From assembly GCF_004795105.1 (NCBI RefSeq), contig NZ_SSBL01000011.1, positions 124,001-188,000 on the forward strand: a DNA stretch of 64,000 nucleotides, written 5' to 3'. Positions 24,251 through 35,319 of this stretch are shown one piece after another. Made by a program: the position numbers and the translations under genes. The stretch's first letter is position 1. Each line of letters begins with the position of its first letter. The notes under the pieces were generated by a model. It was not told the origin of the DNA and did not search any database. It was given only the letters and a program-made list of their open reading frames with translations. This DNA is from Streptomyces sp. A0642 (GTDB lineage Bacteria > Actinomycetota > Actinomycetes > Streptomycetales > Streptomycetaceae).

Positions 24251-24633
24251 TGATCGCCGCCCTCGACCACGTCCAGCTCGCCGCCCCCGCGGGTTCGGAG
24301 GAGGCCCTGCGCGCGTACTACGTGCACGTCCTCGGCATGACGGAGATCCCCAAGCCCCCGGTCCTCGCCGCCCGCGGCGGCTGCTGGTTCCAGTGCGGCC
24401 CGGTCCAGCTCCACCTGGGCGTCGAGGCGGACTTCCGCCCGGCCCGCAAGGCGCACCCGGGCCTGCGGGTCCGGAACATCGAGGCGTACGCCGCCCGGCT
24501 GACGGAGCGCGGGGCCGAGGTCCGCTGGGACGACGACCTGCCGGGCCACCGCCGCTTCTTCAGCCACGACCCCGTGGGCAACCGGCTGGAGTTCCTGGAA
24601 CCCGACGGGGCCCCGCCACCGGAAATCCGGTGA
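24250..24633 (+). CDS. VOC (glyoxalase/dioxygenase) family protein
   Basis: A 127-residue protein with one pair of VOC beta-alpha-beta-beta-beta modules: LDHVQLAAPAGSEEALRAYYVHVLGM at the start, WFQCGPVQLHLGVE in the middle and DPVGNRLEFLEP at the end, giving the usual His/His/Glu metal positions. Substrate unknown. The ATG at 24250 overlaps the tam stop, with GGGAGAAG upstream. The last codons and stop lie inside the terminator hairpin of the convergent FG-GAP gene, so this gene's C-terminus (PDGAPPPEIR) is constrained by that hairpin. Confidence 0.85.
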   Translation: MIAALDHVQLAAPAGSEEALRAYYVHVLGMTEIPKPPVLAARGGCWFQCGPVQLHLGVEADFRPARKAHPGLRVRNIEAYAARLTERGAEVRWDDDLPGHRRFFSHDPVGNRLEFLEPDGAPPPEIR

Positions 24634-24664
24634 CGGGGCCCCTCGGGACGCGATGGTGCGGTCG
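24606..24664. repeat. 59-bp exact repeat, copy 1
   Basis: Identical to 26479-26537. It contains the hairpin annotated as terminator plus 22 further bases. It lies just downstream of FG-GAP gene 1 (minus strand), as copy 2 does for gene 2, so it probably moved with a gene duplication. Confidence 0.9.
24607..24642 (-). terminator. Terminator of FG-GAP gene 1
   Basis: 17-base arms 24607-24623 and 24626-24642. As plus-strand RNA there is one C/A mismatch; as minus-strand RNA that position is a G-U pair and the stem is complete, so the minus strand is the functional one. It ends 38 bp past the stop of the FG-GAP gene and covers the stop codon of the VOC gene. Confidence 0.75.
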
Positions 24665-24680
24665 CGGCCGCACGTCGTGA

Positions 24681-26447
24681 TCAGTTCAGGATGCCGTACG
24701 TGTTCCAGCCGCCGCCGAGCCTGACCGGGACGGCGAACTGGCCCGCGCCGTTCGAGGCGTACAGGTAGAGGCTGCCGTTGCGGTCGACCCCGACGAGGTC
24801 GGCCTTGCCGTCCCCGGTGAGGTCGCCGGGTGCGGCGAGCTTCGTGTACGTGTTCCATCCGCGGCCCACGGGGAACGGGGACAGGAACGGCTTGTACTTG
24901 TCACCGGTGCCCCGGTACATCTTGAGCACCCCGTCAAAGGTGCGGCCCAGCACGTCGGCGATGCCGTCACCGGTGAAGTCACCGGCGCCGATGATCACGC
25001 TGTACGCGTTCCACCCGCCACCGACCCTGACCCGCGCGGCGAGACCGCTGCCCGTGCCGTTGCCGGGGTGGAGATAGAGCGTGCCGCCGGTGTCCCGGGT
25101 CAGCAGGTCGCCCTTGCCGTCGCCGGTCAGGTCGCCGGGGCCGACGGTGAGGTTGTAGCTGCCCCAGCTGCCGCTGATCCGGGGCGGCTCGCCCGGCGCG
25201 TAGCTGTAGTTGTACACCCCGCTTTCGTGCGCCTCCATCAGGTCGACCAGTGCGTTCTCGTTCATCGAGGAGGCGTAGAAGGGCTTGGCGCCCTTCCACC
25301 CGCCGGGATCGCTCAGCTGGTCGCGCGCGCTCAGCTTGCCGTTGTTCAGCGACCAGTAGGCCCAGAGCGTGCCCTTGGTATCGAGCCCGAGAAGGTCGTT
25401 CTTGCCGAAGTCAGGGCTGCCGCCCGCGCCGGCGAGGAGAGAAGCCGTGTTGAGGCCGCTGCCGCCCGCCACGCGGGGCGCCAGCTCGCCACTGTCGCCG
25501 GTGGAGAGGTAGACGAAGACGTCACCGTTCAACGCCCGGGCGAGCAGGTCGCCGCGCCCGTCACCGTCCAGGTCGTCGGCGCCGATGACCTGGTTGTAGA
25601 TCTTCCAGCCGTGACCGACCCGGGTGGCGGCCGTGAGCGGCGCCTTCGCGGAACCCGTGCCCGTGTAGAAGTACAGGTCGCCGGAGACGGTCCGCCCGTA
25701 GAGGTCGGCGATGCCGTCCCCGGTGACGTCGTTCGCCCCGATGAGCTGGTCGTACGTGCCCCAGCCCTTGCCGACCAGGACCCGTGCGGCGAACGGCGCG
25801 GTGCTCGTGTCGCCGGTCGCCGGGTACAGGTACAGCTCGCCCGCGGGCGTGCGGCCCAGCAGGTCGGCGCGCCCGTCGCCGGTGAGGTCACCGGGCGAGA
25901 GGACCTTGTTGTAGATCTGCCAGCCCTTGCCGGTCCAGCCGGCGTTGCCGGTGCCGGCGCCCGACATGCCGGCACGGAAGGTGAGCGAGCCGTACGGCGA
26001 CAGGGTCAGGAGGTCGGCGACCCCGTCCCCCGTCTGGTCGCCGATGGGAATGAGGTCCTTGAACGCCGACGGAGCCTTGCCGGGAATTTCGAAGCCGTAC
26101 TCCCCGTCAGCGCTGCTCGGCGTGGTGCGGAGGTCGGATTCGTAGTTCCGGTAGACCAGGTCGGAGTATCCGTCGTCGTCGAAGTCCGCACGCGGCTTGG
26201 CCGCCGAGGCCGCGGCCGCCTGGCGCTGGGCGGTGTGCTCAGGCAGGCTCAGAGCCGGCCGCAGGTCAGCCGAGGAGGCGGGCCGCTCGGTCAGCGTGCG
26301 CTGCTGCGGTGCGGTGTCATCGGCCGAGGCCGGGGCGGCGGCCAGCAGCATGCCGGCCGACAGTACGAGTGCGGTGCAGGCCGCGAGGCGGCGCGTTCGC
26401 GTGGAGCGTGTGGGCGTGGCGCGACGGCCGGATTCCACAGAAGACAT
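24681..26447 (-). CDS. Secreted FG-GAP/VCBS-repeat beta-propeller protein 1
   Basis: A 588-residue protein with a signal peptide (RTRRLAACTALVLSAGMLLAAAPASA, about 18-42) and many FG-GAP repeats such as DLTGDGKADLVGVD, DLDGDGRGDLLAR and DFDDDGYSDLVYR, whose Asp-rich loops bind calcium in integrin-type propellers. There is no catalytic domain, so a secreted binding or structural role is likely. The ATG at 26447 is directly after a GGGGGGG stretch; an upstream ATG at 26492 falls in the duplicated terminator. The paralog at 26547 lies upstream on the same strand. Confidence 0.88.
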   Translation of the reverse strand: MSSVESGRRATPTRSTRTRRLAACTALVLSAGMLLAAAPASADDTAPQQRTLTERPASSADLRPALSLPEHTAQRQAAAASAAKPRADFDDDGYSDLVYRNYESDLRTTPSSADGEYGFEIPGKAPSAFKDLIPIGDQTGDGVADLLTLSPYGSLTFRAGMSGAGTGNAGWTGKGWQIYNKVLSPGDLTGDGRADLLGRTPAGELYLYPATGDTSTAPFAARVLVGKGWGTYDQLIGANDVTGDGIADLYGRTVSGDLYFYTGTGSAKAPLTAATRVGHGWKIYNQVIGADDLDGDGRGDLLARALNGDVFVYLSTGDSGELAPRVAGGSGLNTASLLAGAGGSPDFGKNDLLGLDTKGTLWAYWSLNNGKLSARDQLSDPGGWKGAKPFYASSMNENALVDLMEAHESGVYNYSYAPGEPPRISGSWGSYNLTVGPGDLTGDGKGDLLTRDTGGTLYLHPGNGTGSGLAARVRVGGGWNAYSVIIGAGDFTGDGIADVLGRTFDGVLKMYRGTGDKYKPFLSPFPVGRGWNTYTKLAAPGDLTGDGKADLVGVDRNGSLYLYASNGAGQFAVPVRLGGGWNTYGILN

Positions 26448-26478
26448 GGCCCCCCCAGGGGTACGTGGTGAAGCGTTC

Positions 26479-26537
26479 CGGGGCCCCGCCACCGGAAATC
26501 CGGTGACGGGGCCCCTCGGGACGCGATGGTGCGGTCG
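26479..26537. repeat. 59-bp exact repeat, copy 2
   Basis: Identical to 24606-24664. It lies between FG-GAP gene 2 (stop at 26547) and the start of gene 1 (26447). Confidence 0.9.
26480..26515 (-). terminator. Terminator of FG-GAP gene 2
   Basis: Same hairpin as at 24607-24642, 31 bp past the stop of FG-GAP gene 2 and 32 bp before the start of gene 1. The two genes are therefore probably separate transcripts despite lying in tandem. Confidence 0.75.
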
Positions 26538-26546
26538 TGCCGTGGA

Positions 26547-28307
26547 TCAGTACAGGTTGTAGTACGTACCCCAGCCGCCGCCGACCCTGGCCCGGGCGCT
26601 GAACTTGCCGGTGCCGGTCGAGGTGTAGCGGTAGAGGTCGCCCTTGCCGTCCACGCCCACGAGGTCGGCCTTGCCGTCCCCGTTGATGTCGCCGGGCGCG
26701 GCCAGCTTCTTGTACGTGTTCCAGCCCCCGCCGATGGAGACGCGGGACTTGAACGGCTTCGACGCGACGCCCGTACCCGGGTACAGGTAGAGCGTGCCGC
26801 CCGTGGTGCGGGCGAGCAGGTCGGTGAGTCCGTCACCGTTGTAGTCACCGGCGCCGACCAGCTTGTTGTACGCGTTCCAGCCGCCGCCCACCGTGATCCG
26901 GGAGGCGAAACCGGTGCCCGTGCCGTTGCCGCGGTACAGGTAGAGCGTGCCGCCCGTGGTCCGGGCCAGCAGGTCGCCCTTGCCGTCGCCGCTGAGGTCA
27001 CCGGGGCCGACGAGGCTGTTGTAGACGCCCCAGCCGTTGCCCACGGGGTAACCCTCGACGTACAGCGTGCCGGCGTACACCTCCATCAGCTCGCCCCGGC
27101 CGTCGGCGTTCAGGGACGACGCGAAGGTGATGTTGGCTTTGCCCCAGCCCCCGGTGTCGCTGACCTGCTGCCGTGCGGCGAACAGGCCGTTGTTCTTCGG
27201 GTAGTACCAGAACAGGGTGCCCTTGGTGTCGAGCCCGAACATCTCGTTCTTGCCGAAGTCCGGGCTGCCGCCCGCCCCGACGAACAGCGACGCCACGTTC
27301 CAGCCGGTGCCGCCGCCCGTACGGGAGAGGAAGCTGCCCGTTCCGGTCGACTCGTAGTAGTACATCGCGCCGGCCGTCGTCCGGGCGAGGAGGTCGCCGA
27401 AGCCGTCGTTGTTGGCGTCGTCGACGGCGATGATCTGGTTGTAGCCGTTCCAGCCGTTGCCGACCTTCACCCGTCCCGCGAACGGCTTGGCCGTGCTGCC
27501 GGTACCGGCGTAGAAGTACAGCTCGCCGGCGGGCGTGCGGGTGAAGAGGTCGCCGATGCCGTCGCCGGTCACGTCGTTCGCGCCGACCAGCTGGTCGTAG
27601 GCGCCCCAGCCGTTGCCGACCTTGACGCGTGACCTGAACGGGTTGCTGTCGACCGCGCCGTTGGCGGCGTACAGGTACAGCTCGCCCGACGGCGTGCGGG
27701 CCAGCATGTCGCCGCGGCCGTCACCGTTCAGATCGCCGGCGGCGACCAGCTTGTTGTACATCTGCCAGCCCTTGCCGGACCAGGTGGCGTACCCGCTGTC
27801 GGTGTCGCTCTGGCTCTGGAAGAGCGAGAGCGTGCCGGTGGCCGACAGCGTCAGGAACTCGGGGCGGCCGTTGCCGTCCAGGTCGCCGGGCGCGACGAAG
27901 TCCTTGTACTGCTCGTCGGAGCCGTAGATCGTGTACTCGTGCGAGTCGGCGCCGGTCGACGGCTCGATGTACACCTTGCCGTTGATCGCGCGGTACATCG
28001 TGTCGCTGTAACCGTCGCCGTCCATGTCCAGACGCGGCTTCGCGGGGACCACCGCGGCCGCCGCGCCCTCGACGCCCGCCGCACGCGACGTGCGCGCCGC
28101 GGGCTTCGGGAGCGTGAGGGACGGCAGCTGGCCGAGCGCCGGCACGGACTGCTCGACCGCGGTGCGGTGCGGTGCGGTGTCATCGGCCGAGGCCGGGGCG
28201 GCCAGCAGCATGCCGGCCGAGAGAACGAGTGCGGTGCAGGCCGCGATCCGGCCGACGCGCTTCGAGCGCGCGGGCAGGGTACGACGGCCGGGTTCCACAG
28301 AAGACAA
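26547..28307 (-). CDS. Secreted FG-GAP/VCBS-repeat beta-propeller protein 2
   Basis: A 586-residue paralog of the gene at 24681, with the same signal peptide core (IAACTALVLSAGMLLAAPASA) and repeats such as DINGDGKADLVGVD, DYNGDGLTDLLAR and DMDGDGYSDTMYR. By alignment with the paralog (ATG-TCT-TCT-GTG after GGGGGGG) the start is a TTG at 28307; GTG at 28298 is the alternative. Longer starts (28394) read through the untranslated leader. Calcium-binding propeller with no visible enzyme domain. About 180 bp separate it from the TetR gene. Confidence 0.85.
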   Translation of the reverse strand: MSSVEPGRRTLPARSKRVGRIAACTALVLSAGMLLAAPASADDTAPHRTAVEQSVPALGQLPSLTLPKPAARTSRAAGVEGAAAAVVPAKPRLDMDGDGYSDTMYRAINGKVYIEPSTGADSHEYTIYGSDEQYKDFVAPGDLDGNGRPEFLTLSATGTLSLFQSQSDTDSGYATWSGKGWQMYNKLVAAGDLNGDGRGDMLARTPSGELYLYAANGAVDSNPFRSRVKVGNGWGAYDQLVGANDVTGDGIGDLFTRTPAGELYFYAGTGSTAKPFAGRVKVGNGWNGYNQIIAVDDANNDGFGDLLARTTAGAMYYYESTGTGSFLSRTGGGTGWNVASLFVGAGGSPDFGKNEMFGLDTKGTLFWYYPKNNGLFAARQQVSDTGGWGKANITFASSLNADGRGELMEVYAGTLYVEGYPVGNGWGVYNSLVGPGDLSGDGKGDLLARTTGGTLYLYRGNGTGTGFASRITVGGGWNAYNKLVGAGDYNGDGLTDLLARTTGGTLYLYPGTGVASKPFKSRVSIGGGWNTYKKLAAPGDINGDGKADLVGVDGKGDLYRYTSTGTGKFSARARVGGGWGTYYNLY

Positions 28308-28491
28308 AGCCCCCCCAGGGGTACGTGGTGGAACCGGGAGAAACGCCTTCACAGGTGCATTACGTGCACACTGAAGCATTCCCGGGATGCTCACAGACTC
28401 TACAACTGTGAACAGCGGGAATGAAGTGCTTTAACGGTGAACGGTGTCCGGGATCTGACGCACGACGGGGAGCAATTCGGGACAGCCCCGC

Positions 28492-29178
28492 TCAACTCTT
28501 CCGGTGCCCGATCAGCCGCGGCTTCGATTCCAGGTTCTCCAGACCGTGCCACGCCAGATTCACCAGGTGGGCCGCTACCTCGGCCTTCTTCGGCTTGCGT
28601 GCGTTCACCCACCACTGACCCGTCAGCGCCACCATCCCGACCAGCGCCTGGGCATACAGCGGCGCCAGCTTCGGATCGAATCCCCGGGCCTTGAACTCCA
28701 GCCCCAGAATGTCCTCCACCTGCGTGGCGATATCGCTGATGAGAGAAGCGAACGTGCCCGTCGACTGGGCCACCGGAGAATCACGGACAAGAATGCGGAA
28801 ACCGTCCGTAGAGGTCTCGATGTAGTCCAGCAGCGCGAACGCCGCCTGCTCCAGCAGCTCCCGCGGATGACCGGCGGTCAGCGCACTGGTCACCATGTCC
28901 AGGAGCTGACGCATCTCCCGGTCCACCACCACCGCGTACAACCCCTCCTTGCCGCCGAAGTGCTCGTACACCACCGGCTTGGAAACCCCGGCGCGCGCCG
29001 CGATCTCCTCCACCGACGTGCCTTCGAACCCCTTGTCGGCGAAGAGGGTGCGACCGATGTCCAGCAACTGCTCGCGGCGTTCCTTCCCCGTCATCCGCAC
29101 CCGGCGGACCCGCCCGGGCGAAGGTGCACGGGTGTTCTCACTGCTTGCGCTGCCATCGGTCGCCACGTCGTCAATCAT
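28492..29178 (-). CDS. TetR-family regulator of the desaturase operon
   Basis: A 228-residue TetR protein. The helix-turn-helix region is ERREQLLDIGRTLFADKGFEGTSVEEIAARAGVSKPVVYEHFGGKEGLY (about 33-80), followed by a helical ligand-binding domain. The start at 29178 overlaps the desaturase stop by ATGA; GTG at 29166 or ATG at 29094 are alternatives. Coupling with an acyl-CoA desaturase suggests a fatty-acid or acyl-CoA responsive repressor acting on its own operon through the site at 30213-30230. Family analogues controlling desaturases are known in actinobacteria and Pseudomonas. Confidence 0.9.
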   Translation of the reverse strand: MIDDVATDGSASSENTRAPSPGRVRRVRMTGKERREQLLDIGRTLFADKGFEGTSVEEIAARAGVSKPVVYEHFGGKEGLYAVVVDREMRQLLDMVTSALTAGHPRELLEQAAFALLDYIETSTDGFRILVRDSPVAQSTGTFASLISDIATQVEDILGLEFKARGFDPKLAPLYAQALVGMVALTGQWWVNARKPKKAEVAAHLVNLAWHGLENLESKPRLIGHRKS

Positions 29179-30155
29179 GCCGCGTCGGCCCGCGCGGGAC
29201 TCCGCCGGGACTCGATACGCGCGGCGTCGGGCCAGCGCACATCGGACGCCCAGCCCAGCAGCTCGAACCAGCGGATCAGCCGGGCACTCGAGTCGATCTG
29301 ACCCCGCATCACGCCGTGCCGGGCACTCGTCGGGTCGGCATGGTGCAGGTTGTGCCACGACTCACCGCACGACAGGACCGCCAGCCACCACACATTGCCG
29401 GACTTGTCGCGGGACTTGAACGGGCGCTTGCCGACCGCGTGACAGATCGAGTTGATCGACCAGGTCACGTGGTGCAACAGCGCCACCCGGACCAGCGAAC
29501 CCCAGAAGAAGGCCGTCGCCGCGCCCCACCACGACATCGTCACCAGTCCGCCCACGAGCGGGGGAATGGCCAGCGAGAGGATCGTGAACGACAGGAAGTG
29601 GCGGGAGATCCCGCGGATCGCCGGGTCCCTGATCAGGTCGGGGGCGTACTTCTGCTGGGGCGTCCGCTCCTCGTCGAACATCCACGCGATGTGCGCCCAC
29701 CACAGGCCCTTGAGCAGGGCCGGCAGCGTCTCGCCGAAACGCCACGGCGAGTGGGGGTCGCCCTCCGCGTCCGAGAAGCGGTGGTGCTTGCGGTGATCGG
29801 CCACCCAGCGGACCACCGGGCCCTCCACCGCCAGGGAACCGGCCACGGCCAGGGCGATACGGAGCGGACGCTTCGCCTTGAACGAGCCGTGCGTGAAGTA
29901 CCGGTGGAAACCGATCGTGATGCCGTGGCAGCCGATGAAGTACATCGCGACCAGCAGGCCGAGGTCGAGCCAGCTCGCACCGCGGCCCCAGGCCAGCGGC
30001 ACCGCCGCGACCAGGGCCACGAACGGCACGACGATGAAGAGCAGCAGGGCGATCTGCTCGACGGACCGCTTGCTGTCGCCGCCGAGCGTGGCGGGGGGAA
30101 GAACCTGACCGTCAGCCGCTTCGGCGGCCTCGATCACTTCGGGGCTGGACTTCAT
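29175..30155 (-). CDS. Acyl-CoA (stearoyl-type) delta-9 desaturase
   Basis: A 326-residue membrane di-iron desaturase with the three histidine boxes: HRYFTH, HRKHHRF and HNLHHAD, and four hydrophobic segments. It introduces a cis double bond into saturated acyl-CoA and so adjusts membrane fluidity; electron donors are not encoded nearby. ATG at 30155, with GGGGA upstream. Operon with the downstream TetR gene, which overlaps by ATGA. Confidence 0.93.
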   Translation of the reverse strand: MKSSPEVIEAAEAADGQVLPPATLGGDSKRSVEQIALLLFIVVPFVALVAAVPLAWGRGASWLDLGLLVAMYFIGCHGITIGFHRYFTHGSFKAKRPLRIALAVAGSLAVEGPVVRWVADHRKHHRFSDAEGDPHSPWRFGETLPALLKGLWWAHIAWMFDEERTPQQKYAPDLIRDPAIRGISRHFLSFTILSLAIPPLVGGLVTMSWWGAATAFFWGSLVRVALLHHVTWSINSICHAVGKRPFKSRDKSGNVWWLAVLSCGESWHNLHHADPTSARHGVMRGQIDSSARLIRWFELLGWASDVRWPDAARIESRRSPARADAA

Positions 30156-30489
30156 GGGGAGTCCCCTGTGGGTAGGAAACGCGAGGAAGACGACCGAGGC
30201 TACGCACCCGTAACCTACGGCGTCGTAAGTATGGCAGCGGTAAGGCCCGCCAGACGGGAGGACGACGCGGCCGGAACCCGCCGGTCCCCCGCAAGGCGGC
30301 GCACCCCACGTGTACCCGCCAGGAAGACCCGCACCCCTCGGGGCGCGAACAGCGCCGACAGCACGGACACCTATCCTGGAGACGTCGGACAGCGCGGTCC
30401 GCACCCTGCCACCCGGGGGGTCGCGTCGGCACCGCAGCCGGCCGCGGGTCCCGGATCCCGTGCTCAACCACTGCAAGGAGCCGCACACT
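30156..30489. other. Divergent promoter region desaturase/ppc (334 bp)
   Basis: No gene. The left third holds the desaturase promoter with the TAGGTT -10 and operator at 30213-30230. The remainder is GC-rich and Pro/Arg-coding in all frames without codon bias of a real gene. The AAGGAG of ppc is at 30474-30479. A TATCCTGG sequence near 30373 could be the ppc -10. Confidence 0.5.
30213..30230. promoter_or_regulatory. Desaturase-operon operator over the -10 box
   Basis: ACCTACG-gcgt-CGTAAGT, a 7-4-7 inverted repeat with one mismatch. On the minus strand the overlapping TAGGTT (30217-30212) is a good -10 box, putting transcription start near 30205, about 50 bases before the desaturase ATG. A repressor here would occlude RNA polymerase; the operon's own TetR is the obvious candidate. 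Confidence 0.6.
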
Positions 30490-33219
<2,730 letters not shown>

Positions 33220-33270
33220 TCCACGCGGACGCGGGCGGGACCCGTCACCGAGCGAGGAACGTCGCCGCCT

Positions 33271-33741
33271 TCACAGGGCGAAGAACGTCGCCACGAGCAG
33301 GACCCCGCCCGCGATCCCCGCACCCCAGCCCACCCGGGGCAGCCGCAGACCGCCGCCGATCAGCAGACCGGCCAGGATCAGCGCCCCGCCCAGCGGCATC
33401 CACGCATGCAGAAAACCCGGCGTCCCGGTGCGTACGACCTCGGAGGTGCCGGGCTTCACGACGACGGGGAAACGGTCACCCTTCCGCGCCGCCACGGACT
33501 TCTCGACCGAGACCCGGGAGCGGGCCGCCCCGCCGTCCGCCGGCGTGTAGGGGCCCGTGCACACGTCACTGCCGCAGCCGGTGACCGTCATCGTCCCGTG
33601 CTCACGGCCCTTCGCCAGCACGATGTGGTGCGCCGAGTCCCACGAGGACCACACACCCGCGACGAGCAACACCAGGACGACACAGCCGAGCGCCGCGCTG
33701 CGGCCGTACTGCACGGCACGGTGGGAGGAGGTCCGCTTCAT
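33271..33741 (-). CDS. Two-helix membrane protein, DUF3592-like
   Basis: A 156-residue protein: basic N-terminus, membrane helix about 17-35, an extracytoplasmic segment with two Cys (CGSDVCTGPY) and a basic beta-rich stretch ending SEVVRTGTPGFL, then two closing hydrophobic segments. This is the general layout of DUF3592-type proteins; identity is tentative. ATG at 33741; an ATG at 33792 would add 17 polar residues. It lies 101 bp upstream of pth-distal sequence on the same strand, and convergent with ppc. Confidence 0.7.
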   Translation of the reverse strand: MKRTSSHRAVQYGRSAALGCVVLVLLVAGVWSSWDSAHHIVLAKGREHGTMTVTGCGSDVCTGPYTPADGGAARSRVSVEKSVAARKGDRFPVVVKPGTSEVVRTGTPGFLHAWMPLGGALILAGLLIGGGLRLPRVGWGAGIAGGVLLVATFFAL

Positions 33742-33842
33742 GGGGGCAGATCCTTGGCCAGAGCCCTGCGATGGGTCAAGCCGTGGCTGCAATCAGCAGG
33801 GTTACCGGCCGGTATGTCGGGATTCGCACCCGCCCGCGCGGC

Positions 33843-34436
33843 TCAGGAGTTGTACGCGCCCTGGGCGCGCTCCAGCCCCTCCGCCAGCAGACACTCCACC
33901 GAGTCCGCCGCCCGGTCCACCAGGAAGGCCAGCTCCTTGCGCTCCGTGGAGGAGAAGTCCTTCAACACGAAATCCGCCACCTGCATCCGGCCCGGCGGGC
34001 GCCCGATCCCGAACCGGATCCGGTGGTAACCCGGGCCCATCGACTTCGTCATCGACTTCAGCCCGTTGTGGCCGTTGTCCCCGCCGCCCAGCTTCAGCCG
34101 CAGCGTCCCGTAGTCGATGTCCAGCTCGTCATGCACCGCCACCACGTGGTCCAGCGGCACCTTGTAGAAGTCACGCAGCGCCGCGACGGGACCGCCGGAC
34201 AGATTCATGTACGACAACGGCTTGGCCAGCACCACCCGGCGGCTCAACGGCCCCGGAGGACCGATCCGCCCCTCCAGCACCTGCGCCTGAGCCTTCGGAG
34301 CCCGCTTGAACTTCCCGCCGATCCGCTCGGCGAGCAGGTCGGCGACCATGAAACCGACGTTGTGCCGGTTCGCCGCGTACTCGGGACCGGGATTGCCCAG
34401 GCCCACGATCAGCCAGGGGTCAGTGGCGTCGGACAT
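33843..34436 (-). CDS. pth: Peptidyl-tRNA hydrolase
   Basis: A 197-residue enzyme. VGLGNPGPEYAANRHNVGF (11-29) carries catalytic His25 and Asn15; GGGDNGHNGLKS and YHRIRFGIGRP are the other conserved segments. It releases peptides from prematurely dropped peptidyl-tRNAs. It is downstream of rplY on the same strand, 109 bp apart, with a terminator hairpin between them. Confidence 0.96.
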   Translation of the reverse strand: MSDATDPWLIVGLGNPGPEYAANRHNVGFMVADLLAERIGGKFKRAPKAQAQVLEGRIGPPGPLSRRVVLAKPLSYMNLSGGPVAALRDFYKVPLDHVVAVHDELDIDYGTLRLKLGGGDNGHNGLKSMTKSMGPGYHRIRFGIGRPPGRMQVADFVLKDFSSTERKELAFLVDRAADSVECLLAEGLERAQGAYNS

Positions 34437-34488
34437 CGCGCTCGGTCTCCTCGCGTACAGGCGGGTGGCAGGGGGCGGACAGGGAAAA

Positions 34489-34527
34489 ACGGGGCAGCGG
34501 TCCCCTTCCGGAGAACCGCCACCCCGT
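34489..34527 (-). terminator. Terminator after rplY
   Basis: ACGGGG (34489-34494) pairs with CCCCGT (34522-34527), enclosing GCGGT/ACCGC. On the minus strand the stem is followed by TTTTT, a good intrinsic terminator between rplY and pth, possibly partial. Confidence 0.65.
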
Positions 34528-34545
34528 CAGTCAAGCAGGTGAGGA

Positions 34546-35133
34546 TCAGGCCTCGGTGGTCGCGGCCTCGGCGCCCTCGGCGGCCGGCTCCTCGGCCTGC
34601 GCGGAGACGACCTGCAGCACGACGGCGTCCTCGTCGCCGGCCAGCACCGAACCCTTGGGCAGCGGGACGTCCTTGGCGAGGATCGAGTCGCCGGCGTCCA
34701 GGCCCGCGATCGAGACCGTGACGGACTCGGGGATGTGGGTGGCCTCGGCCTCGACGAGGAGCGTGTTCTGCACGTACTCGAGCAGGTTGGAGCCCGGGGC
34801 CAGTTCGCCCTCGACGTGCACCGCGATCTCGACCTCGACCTTTTCGCCGCGCTTCACGGTCAGCAGGTCGACGTGCTCGATGTTGCCCTTGAGGGCGTTG
34901 CGCTGCACGGCCTTCGGGATGACCAGGGCGTTCTTGCCGTCGATCTCCAGACCGATCAGAACGTTGGCGGTACGCAGCGCCAGGCTGAGCTCGTGGGCCG
35001 GGAGCGTGATGTGGACGGCCTCGGCGCCGTGGCCGTAGACGACCGCGGGAACCAGGTTGGCGCGACGGGTACGGCGGGCAGCGCCCTTGCCGAACTCCGA
35101 ACGGACCGCGGCGTTGAGCTTGATCTCGGCCAT
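34546..35133 (-). CDS. rplY: Ribosomal protein bL25 (long CTC form)
   Basis: A 195-residue protein: N-terminal L25 5S-rRNA-binding domain (RSEFGKGAARRTRRANLVPAVVYGHGAE) and the C-terminal CTC/TL5 beta domain, ending in an Ala/Glu-rich tail. The long form is normal for actinobacteria. ATG at 35133. It lies in the conserved prs-rplY-pth order. Confidence 0.95.
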   Translation of the reverse strand: MAEIKLNAAVRSEFGKGAARRTRRANLVPAVVYGHGAEAVHITLPAHELSLALRTANVLIGLEIDGKNALVIPKAVQRNALKGNIEHVDLLTVKRGEKVEVEIAVHVEGELAPGSNLLEYVQNTLLVEAEATHIPESVTVSIAGLDAGDSILAKDVPLPKGSVLAGDEDAVVLQVVSAQAEEPAAEGAEAATTEA

Positions 35134-35220
35134 GACTGCACTCCTCGTAAGGTGACAAAGCTACGGATGGTCACCCGGCCCACGACAGGCCTGCTACGAA
35201 GAGCGCGTCGATAACGGACC

Positions 35221-35240
35221 GCCGTACCTATGAGTACGGC
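35221..35240. terminator. Hairpin between prs and rplY
   Basis: GCCGTAC-ctatga-GTACGGC, a perfect 7-bp stem 80 bp downstream of prs on the minus strand. No U tract; could be a weak terminator or a processing hairpin. Confidence 0.4.
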
Positions 35241-35319
35241 CTCCCTCGCCGAGCAACTCGCTGAGTCTACCCGGCGGGGAGGCCGCGCCCAAAGTGGATC
35301 TTCTACGGCGGAGGTGCGC

